In this document: piece by piece, positions 57,138 through 64,000 of the stretch
Layout: each line of letters opens with the position of its first letter
Position numbering within the stretch: position 1 is the first letter of the stretch
Source: Heliocidaris erythrogramma
Lineage: Eukaryota > Echinodermata > Echinoidea > Camarodonta > Echinometridae
Assembly: GCA_025617745.1 (NCBI GenBank)
Contig: CM046867.1
Coordinates: forward strand, 25,660,705-25,724,704
Direction of reading: 5' to 3'
Length of the DNA: 64,000 nt
The notes under the pieces: model-generated
Told to the model about the DNA's origin: nothing
The model's input: the letters and a program-made list of their open reading frames with translations, nothing else
The model's database searches: none
Position numbers and translations under genes: made by a program

Positions 57138-60100
57138 CTGCCATAAAACAATGTATGCATCAAATGATATGAATATTACTATGAATCGGTATAATTATGG
57201 ACAAAACCAAATATTGCTAAAGTGCATTTAGTAAAACATATCAACCAATCCATTGAGTCTGGCAGAAACTTATTTGGAACTGATGAAATTGGAATACATT
57301 ATTCACTTTATTCAAAATTAAACAAAGGAGAATATATAAACTGTATATGTGTGTGCAATCAAAGTTTCAAAGATTGAACAGATTTATGTCCAGGTCAGGC
57401 AGTAATCAATTACATGCAGGGTAATATAATATTACATACCATCCCAAATTCACAAGAATTAAAGTAGAATTATATACATATCTAGGTTTAAACCCAAGCA
57501 CATAAAACCTGTTATAGAATAAAGGCCATCAAGTCTACAGACTGGAAGAAATAAATGTATACTTTGTTTGTTTGACAAGATAATGGTATTACTAGCAGAA
57601 TGATGACAGTATCTCCTTTCAAAACTGTGAAGTGATTCATTGAGATTTTCCTGGGAAGTGCTCTATATTATATCTTACCTGTCTGACCTAGTGAGTTCTG
57701 TTTTGATCTTGTCCAGCTGGGCTTGGAGCTGCTTCTTATCGTGGGCTAGTCTTCTCTCTCTTGCTGATCTATCAGTTAACTAGACAGAAATTTGAGAGAG
57801 GGAATATACTCAATGACTAACATTCAAAACATAAACCTAGCTAATCTATGAGTTACCTACTTAGTAATGTGTGAGAGGGAATAATGAGTAACATTCTGTG
57901 TACATTTGATACTTCCTGTGCATCCTTCATCATAAGCTCACAAAATGTATCGTGTCCTCCTCCAATGATTAGCTTAGTATATAAGTGCATGAAATCTGTC
58001 CACTACACTCACTGTATCTTAGAGAAACAATGAAAGGTGCCCCAATCTACATTTTTTTTTAAACTGCCTACACCATTTTCTCTTTACCATGTATCAAATT
58101 ACATCACTAAATGAAGATGGAAAGATACAACTTTGTAAAATTTCTCAGTGACTATGGGGTGCTCTGTCTCTCACATAGGACTTACACAGCTGAATGTCTC
58201 CTAGTTATTTATCTACAGGCATATAACTCCATTCCTTGTGTTCCATCCAAGGGGGGTACTTCCATATACGCTATACTGGGATGTGCCGCCCAAATGGGTC
58301 ACTTTTTCACAAGAAATCTCTAAACATGGGTCCCGTTTTATAGAAACATTTAAACACGTAAAATGCTTTTGATTGAGGTTCTGAATAGTCATATAGATTG
58401 TAAAATCGAAAATACAGCATATTGCGGGATTTCCAGTCAGAAGAAACGTCAAATCGGCCATGAGTCGTAGTGACGTGAGAGCAGTCCTAAGATTGTCTAT
58501 GATTTGAACCTCATTGGCCCTTATTCTGGGTATAAGGCTGATGGCATTCCAAAACCCTAGTTTTCGTATTCATATTATATTTCAGAACCTGAATCAGCTT
58601 GATTTTAATGTGTTAAAATACCCATATTTAAAGTTTATTTAAATTACTTCCAAAATTGGATCGCAGATGATCGTATAGTGTGCGGTGGGCTTAAGTGGCT
58701 TATGACATTAGACTAGAGAATGATTTACCTTTCTGGTGACTTCTGTGGCTTGTTGTTCAGCTGATTCTACTTTCTGTCGCAGCTTCCTGTTCAGATCCAT
58801 CTGGTTTGATAGAAGCTGCTCGCTCTGTAAATAAAAGGGGAAAAAAGAAGGGAAAGACAAACAATATGAGGTTTAAGTTAGTAAAATATGTTCATGTTTA
58901 GGCAAATCCAAGCTATCTTGTCCTATAATTTACTGACCACATCTAAGATTTTAGTATGTCTGATTGTTGCATTAAATCAATAGTCCTATTAGAGCTTAGA
59001 TATGGGGTGGTATTCTGAAAACTATGTTATCTTTTATGTTAAGGAAAAATATGTTAATTGTCATAACAAACTGAAATTACGCGCAATAAACACTAACCAT
59101 TGGTGCTTGCGCAGATGTCACTTTTAACTTTACGCGAGCACAGCCATCTTTGCGCAATCATTAACCAATGACTTGTCCTGATTTTGATTTGTTATGACAA
59201 TTAACATCGTTTTACTAACATAAAAGATAACATCGTTTTCAGAATACAGCCCAAGACCAAATGTGAAGTAAATGACAGATTTGAGGGCAATTAACGCTCA
59301 TAACTCCACAATACCTTGTAACATATGGGACACCAAATGACCAAATACCTTAGACTTGCTTGTTTACATGGAGAAATGTTTTTGTACATGTATCATGAAT
59401 CATATGAATTATTATAGGCGTGGGCTTTTAAATTGACAAATTTCATTAAATTGACTGTCATACATGTATATTCAGTTCGATAGATTACCTGTATATTCTG
59501 TCCTTTGAGTTGATGAATTTGATTGGACAGGTCCTCGTTCCTCTTCTTCTGCATAGTAAGCTGAGATCTGTGAATAAATGAGAAATGATTGTCATACTTA
59601 CAGGGGAAGTTCACCCTGATGTCAAGTTGGGTTTAAAAGAAGGAAAAAAAATTGAAGAAACAGAGCGATGAAAAGTTTTAGCAAAATCCGATAGGAAATA
59701 AGTTATGAATTTTTGAAGTTGTAGTCAATCAAAAACAAACTCTGTGACGTATCTTGCGAGCTCCTCTCCCATTCACCCTGTGCTAAAAAATCATAAATTT
59801 CCACTTTTTTTAAAAAGAAAATATTTCATCATACATTCAACCTATATATAATCAATGCACATAAGTTTTTACACAAAACCTGTATGAAACAAATGTATTC
59901 CTTCATCAACAACTAAGAAAAGGAAAATTAATGACATTTTCTGTATAGACCAAATGTGGGAGGAGCTTGCAAGATAAGTCACCAAGCTGCCAATTTGTCT
60001 TTGATTGATTACAACTTCAATAATTCATAACTTAATTTCTTTTCGGATTTTGCATGAAGTTCACTAATCTGTTTCTCCAGTTTTTCTGCTTTTATTCTAA

Positions 60101-63100
60101 TCAACTTAATTAATATCAGGGTGGACTTTCCCCTTTAAATCAAGAGAATGCTTGATGATTCAGTGGTAGAGCAGTCAAGAAAGTATTTGGTTTGAAATAT
60201 AGTAGATACCCTGGTGCCCATTTGTATGCCTCCACCACCCAGTCCTTCAGATAATAAAGCTGTGGGTCCACTGGTTGCTCATTTACAACCATACACTAAA
60301 TGTACTGGCATTCTGAGCAGTTAGCTAAACAAACAAAAACATTAAATATCGAGCTAATTTGCACTTACACACAGTGAATGAATTAATGATTGATATTTTA
60401 CTACTACTAACATGATATAAAACCATTTCCAAGGTATAAACATATGTATTGTGTAATATGAGCTAAGAAAAAGCTGAAATTCGCTAAAAAAAAGTGTAGT
60501 TCCATGAAGCAATATGTGGAACATGTAAAGAGATACCATGCTTTAATACAAACTAAATGTATATAAACGAATATGATATATCCTGAAGTAAACTATATAA
60601 ATATATATCACTGATTAGCAGCATATGATACAAGCGTTTGAGATACTGGTAGATCTACATGTACAGTCAGGGGCAGATCCAGAATTTTGTAAAAGAGGGG
60701 GTATAATGGTGAAAAAGTACACAATCAAGGGGCAAATTTTTGGGGTTGTGTACTTAAAAGTATGCCAGTTGGCTTTCAAAAGCGGGGGCCAAGCCAGATT
60801 TCCCCTATGTAAATCCACCACTGTGTACAGTATTAACAAAGGTGTATAGAATTTTTAGATTGGGTACCTTTGCACAAAGAACAGTGATCTATGAATATGG
60901 AATACGTGAGGACTACTTCTTTGAATAAAAATACACTTAACCTCTGAATGTTTGGGTCAGGGATGACCCATTCGGACAAATACACATGGTCTGGGGACTA
61001 GCACAAAAAGAATCCACTGCTTAAGAACTTTAATCCTAAATCATATTGAAATTGTGTTGCATTATGAGTATCATTACCTTAGCTCTGATATCTTGCCTTC
61101 AAATTTCTGACCAAGAACTTTGCATTCTTCTTTCCATCTATCAAAAAAAATGCAAGAGAGAAGAATATTATGATTGATAAGAGTGCAATCATATCAACAG
61201 AACATGTAAAAGGAAGAAAACACAGTTTATATGTGAGAACAACACCTACAAATTGCCAACAGTTAAGCAACAGCAAGAATATTCTTTATATTGAATTAGA
61301 TTCACTACTGCTATAATTGATAAAAATCATTAAACAGATAGGCCGTTTTTGTCATAAATTTGACAAATTCAAAATTTTGCCTGTGATTTTTCAAATCTAA
61401 TATCTAATGTATGTAATCTGCATTCTGACTAAATAATAACTGAAACTGAATAAACCTGTAAGGTGTGAATGTCATGGTTTGTCAGGAAATACTTGTGGAA
61501 GAAGTATCTGTGGACTGTATGAATTACATACATGATTTACATGGCTTTTTAACATATCGTAAGCTTCAAATATTAAAAGAGTCGACAAGTACCGGAATTG
61601 GTAAATGGTTAGAATCATATTGCGAGCACCTGTAAAATGGCTTTCGGCTGGAATGATCATAATGGAGTGGAGAATGACATTTACTATGGCAACAATTGCT
61701 CTTGGCTTCATTTCGCCGAGATGTAGGTTAAGGGTTAGGGTTTTGCAATAGGGTTTCAGGTAAGGTTTAGGTTGCAGTGTTTGGTCAAGGGTTGAAGTTC
61801 TGGGCCGTTTCATAAAACCTGTTATCGATAACAACTGCCACATTTCTATGACAAATATGCTCTCAGCCAATCAGATGCAAGGATTTCAGTAGCTTATAAC
61901 AATTACCGTAACACAGTATTGATAACAAGTTTTATGAAACGGGGCCCAGAGTTCACTTAGTGTAGGATATTGACCATGGAGCAATTGGAACATGTGTCAT
62001 ACAAATGATAAAAAGAGAGAAGATATAGATGTATACATACTTAGAGCTCATCCTCTGTTGAGAGAGAACCATCTGTCTGAGTTCCTTGGTGGATTGACTG
62101 GTATTCTCCTCCACACTCTCCAGACGAGCTTCATACTCTCTCCTCATCATACTCATCTCATGTTGTACACTGATTAACTGTGAAATAAAAACATATTCTT
62201 ATCAATCTACTCATACTCTCTTATCATACTCATCTCATGTTGTACACTGATTAACTGTGAAATAGAGAGATAAATATATTCTCATTTGTAATATCCTGTG
62301 TGATGATGCAATGACAAAATGAAATACTTGTGGAAGAAGTATCTGTGCGTTGTATGCATTACATACAGGATCTACATGGCTTTTAACATATCGTAAGCTC
62401 TGAATATTAACAGTTCTTGGAATAATGGAAAACTTTACTTCCCCTGGACAGGAAAAGATGGATATTTTGTATGTTTGTAAAGTAACGGTTGACTGGTTGG
62501 AATATTTGTAGTCTCTTCTTTTGTTCATGATAGGTTGCCACAGAACCTGGATAAACACAATAACCATTAGACCTACATAATGAAATTACATATATCTTAA
62601 CCTACAAATCTCTTTTTACAATCCTCAGACCCAAATACATGGAGTTAATTTAGGATATACAGTACATACATCTTTAGCTGCTGATCTCTCTGTATCCTCC
62701 TTCTCTCTCCGTAACTCGATCATTTTCTTTTTAAGGTTATCATTATCCTCTGTTAATCTTAGTCTCTCTTCTGATAACCTCTCACACTCCCTGGATAGCT
62801 TCTCAAGCCGTCCTTTCAGCTGGTCTGTTACAAGCAAACTCCTGGACTTCTCTTCTTCATGACTATGATAAAACAATAGGAGAATTATTAATCAAGATCT
62901 GTTTTCATATTCCAGTTCATAGAAAAGTGTGAATTTTCAAACCTTCCTTTGAGCGGGTCTATTATAAACAGACTCCTTCGCTTCCTCATGACTACAGTAA
63001 ATAAAACAAATTGAGAATGTAGAGGAATTGTGGTTTAGTGGATTAGTCACCAGAATGTGGATCATATGGTTCATGGTTCAAGTCCCAGCTATGGCACTAA

Positions 63101-63802
63101 TGTCCTTTGGTAAGACATTAATCTACATTTGCCTCTCTAAATCCAGGAAGAAATTACTGAAATCTCACCAACTTTGATAAGAGGGAACAACTATCACCTG
63201 GCGCAGTATTCTGAAAACTACGTTAACTTTTATGTTAGTAAACCGATGTTAATTGTCATAACAAATTAAAATCAGGACAAGCAATTGGTTAATGATTACG
63301 CAAAGATGGCTGTGCCCGCGTAAAGTTAATAGAGACATCTGCGCAAGCACCAATTGTGTTTATTGTGCGCAATTTCAATTTGTTATGACAATTAACATAG
63401 TATTCCTTAACATAAAAGATAACATAGTTTTCAGAATACCGCCCCTGAAGTTTGTCAAACAATAATGGAAAAACACCTAAAAACAGAAGAAGTTTGGTCA
63501 AAAAGAGAATATTGAGCATTACTCAGGAATGCCTGTTCATGTTTTACACTGTAAGAACAGAAGTGTTTAGAAAAGTTTCTGTGTATTTCTAATACGAAAA
63601 ATATAAAAGTTGTGCAAATTAATCCCACCATGTGTGAACGAGGCTATAGTGTAACTCACTTGCATTCCTGTCTCTGCATGTTCTTCTCTAATTGCTGAGC
63701 TTTTATCAAGGTTTCATCTTTTAATCTCTCCATGGCAATGATTCTGTTTTGTAACTCATTGATGCGTTGGTCTCCTGTAACTGCTGTGCCTTCTTTATAC
63801 AC
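56960..63802 (-). CDS. Coiled-coil protein gene, eight 3' exons
   Basis: Eight minus-strand exons (63,660-63,802; 62,670-62,862; 62,041-62,177; 61,078-61,137; 59,489-59,567; 58,729-58,824; 57,679-57,779; 56,960-57,137) have GT-AG borders and phases that join without conflict into 987 nt: 328 residues and a stop. Residues 1-270 are charged heptad-rich helix (E, K, R, Q, L with almost no P or G), expected to form a long parallel coiled coil. Residues 271-328 are a basic, Ser/His-rich disordered tail ending SRSSSPELSP. No catalytic motif, membrane segment or signal peptide. This build is common among centrosomal, ciliary and cytoskeletal linker proteins, but I cannot name the family from this fragment. 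The N-terminal part lies beyond the window. Introns are 0.5-1.5 kb and full of MITEs. Confidence 0.93.
57679..57779 (-). CDS. Coiled-coil exon 7 of 8
   Basis: LTDRSARERRLAHDKKQLQA and following helix. Acceptor TGTCTAG, donor ACAG/GTAAGA. Phase 0 in, 2 out. Confidence 0.95.
58445..58693. repeat. GATCGTATAGT repeat, uninterrupted copy
   Basis: Intronic. Collinear with the two pieces flanking the foldback at 41,867-42,776: GTCGTAGTGACGT, CATTGGCCCTTATTCTGG, GGATCGCAG, GATCGTATAGTGTGCG. It serves as the empty-site comparison. Confidence 0.75.
58729..58824 (-). CDS. Coiled-coil exon 6 of 8
   Basis: SEQLLSNQMDLNRKLRQKVE and following helix, 32 codons. Acceptor TTTACAG, donor AAAG/GTAAAT. Phase 0 in, 0 out. 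Confidence 0.95.
59005..59252. mobile_element. GTATTCTGAAAAC MITE, copy 1
   Basis: Ends GGGTGGTATTCTGAAAACTA and GTTTTCAGAATACAGCCC. The inner arms GTTAATTGTCATAACAAA and TTTGTTATGACAATTAAC are perfect complements. Intronic. The core has TGGTGCTTGCGCAGATGTC. Confidence 0.93.
59489..59567 (-). CDS. Coiled-coil exon 5 of 8
   Basis: SQLTMQKKRNEDLSNQIHQL and six more residues. Acceptor TATTCACAG, donor ACAG/GTAATC. Phase 2 in, 0 out. Confidence 0.95.
59601..60138. mobile_element. TTAA-type foldback, intronic
   Basis: The left arm runs from CAGGGGAAGTTCACCCTGAT. The right arm is complementary over about 230 bp and ends GGACTTTCCCCTTTAA. TTAA survives only at the right. Confidence 0.88.
60155..60300 (+). 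mobile_element. Possible second tRNA-derived SINE
   Basis: TGATTCAGTGGTAGAGCAG resembles a tRNA D-arm/A-box. No good B-box follows. Then CACCCAGTCCTTCAGATAAT and TGGGTCCACTGGTTGCTC. Different from the 6,996 family. Confidence 0.4.
60668..60833. mobile_element. CAGGGGCAGATCC-type element, intronic
   Basis: CAGGGGCAGATCCAGAATTT faces AAATCCACCACTG. Same family as 7,280, 30,715 and 43,897. Confidence 0.75.
61078..61137 (-). CDS. Coiled-coil exon 4 of 8
   Basis: WKEECKVLGQKFEGKISEL. Acceptor TTTTTTGATAG, donor CTAAG/GTAATG. Phase 2 in, 2 out. The smallest exon at 60 nt. Confidence 0.93.
61570..61975. repeat. TAGGGTT-bearing repeat, copy 2, interrupted by a MITE
   Basis: GGGTTAGGGTTTTG, GTGTTTGGTCAAGGGTTGAA, then after the inserted MITE GTTCACTTAGTGTAGGATAT. 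The same order as 27,713-27,900, which lacks the insertion. Confidence 0.65.
61802..61947. mobile_element. GGGCCC-ended MITE nested in a repeat
   Basis: 146 bp from GGGCCGTTTCATAAAACC to TTATGAAACGGGGCCC. It shares CAGCCAATCAGATGCAAGGA with the other copies. Confidence 0.92.
62041..62177 (-). CDS. Coiled-coil exon 3 of 8
   Basis: LISVQHEMSMMRREYEARLE through QQRMSS. Acceptor TTTCACAG, donor TCTAA/GTATGT. Phase 0 in, 2 out. Its acceptor and first bases are duplicated at 62,211-62,263. Confidence 0.93.
62211..62263 (-). repeat. Duplicated splice acceptor and exon start
   Basis: Copies the acceptor TTTCACAG and the first codons of the exon ending at 62,177. The copied exon frame would read LISVQHEMSMIREYE and then meet a stop. 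Confidence 0.88.
62670..62862 (-). CDS. Coiled-coil exon 2 of 8
   Basis: HEEEKSRSLLVTDQLKGRLE through REKEDTERSAAKD. Acceptor TTATCATAG, donor AAGAT/GTATGT. Phase 2 in, 0 out. Partly duplicated at 62,940-62,997. Confidence 0.94.
62940..62997 (-). pseudogene. Relic copy of an exon start
   Basis: Resembles the first 60 nt of the exon ending at 62,862, including acceptor ACTGTAG then TCATGAGGAAG. A 4-nt loss shifts the frame, and a TGA follows. Confidence 0.8.
63027..63190 (+). mobile_element. tRNA-derived SINE, plus strand, intronic
   Basis: TGGTTTAGTGGATTAG (A-box-like) and GGTTCAAGTCCC (B-box-like) are spaced as in a tRNA gene. Then the family block CTAATGTCCTTTGGTAAGAC and ATTAATCTACATTTGCC. 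The 3' half is cut off by the next MITE. Confidence 0.8.
63200..63445. mobile_element. GTATTCTGAAAAC MITE, copy 2
   Basis: GCAGTATTCTGAAAACTACG faces GTTTTCAGAATACCGCCCC. Inverse orientation of 59,005, with the same core GACATCTGCGCAAGCACCA. Confidence 0.93.
63660..63802 (-). CDS. Coiled-coil exon 1 of 8 in window
   Basis: VYKEGTAVTGDQRINELQNR through QLEKNMQRQEC. Acceptor CTTTTTAAG, donor GCAA/GTGAGT. Phase 0 in, 2 out. An earlier exon must lie beyond 64,000. Confidence 0.93.
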
Positions 63803-63967
63803 CTTAAAAAGTTGACACAAGATTGTTTAAGTCAGAAGGGTATCATGTTTCATGCAAAATTTACCTATTACCTATTACAACAGATGTGTAAATAGAATAC
63901 TGACATTATTGGAAGATCCTGTACCTGTGAATGTTTTTACAGAAATGTGGTATCATATAAATGCTGT

Positions 63968-64000
63968 GAATCATCATCATCATTATCATCATCATCATCA
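63968..64000. repeat. (ATC)n microsatellite at the window edge
   Basis: ATCATC repeats run to the last base. Confidence 0.9.

Noticed and set aside
63027..63110. Possible functional tRNA gene
   Set aside because: A- and B-box-like words are present, but no cloverleaf or acceptor stem can be formed and the sequence runs into the SINE body.

Overview
The window reads as nuclear DNA of a marine invertebrate, most likely an echinoderm and probably a sea urchin. It is AT-rich, full of short palindromic transposons, dense in ACATGTA and ACCGGT-type words, carries tRNA-derived SINEs and a CR1/L2-type LINE, and its only clear gene has short exons split by GT-AG introns. The species call is inference from texture. 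There are no operons, CRISPR arrays or rRNA genes.

The one well-supported host gene is at the right edge on the minus strand (56,960-63,802). Eight exons join with consistent phases into the last 328 codons of a coiled-coil protein that ends in a basic Ser-rich tail. Its 5' exons lie beyond position 64,000. Its introns hold MITEs, a SINE and broken copies of its own exon edges. To its left (53,560-55,264, plus strand) is a 5'-truncated LINE with an intact reverse-transcriptase frame and an (ATT)n tail.

The remaining 53 kb is intergenic or intronic. Weaker gene candidates are a minus-strand terminal exon with a poly(A) signal (20,901-21,115), a frameshifted RRM-like relic (about 19,340-19,490), an acidic minus-strand first exon (about 17,050) and three plus-strand exon-like pieces (47,656; 48,328; 51,965). 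I could not name any of them.

Most of the rest can be sorted into repeat families seen two or more times here: GGGCCC-ended MITEs (4 copies), TGGGGTGTTGCAAG MITEs (2), TTAA-flanked MITEs and long foldbacks (several groups), a dispersed 70-90 nt hairpin (6), an ATAAGGACC element (2), a GGTGCA element (2), CAGGGGCAGATCC elements (4), a GTATTCTGAAAAC MITE (2), and a SINE family whose 3' tail resembles the LINE's. Notable single structures are a perfect 90-bp-arm palindrome (13,305-13,488), a five-unit 170-bp tandem array packed with nuclear-receptor half-sites (23,378-24,240), and a TTAA foldback nested in another repeat that has an uninterrupted relative at 58.5 kb. I found no new multi-gene system. 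The interest lies in repeat biology and a few unassigned exons.
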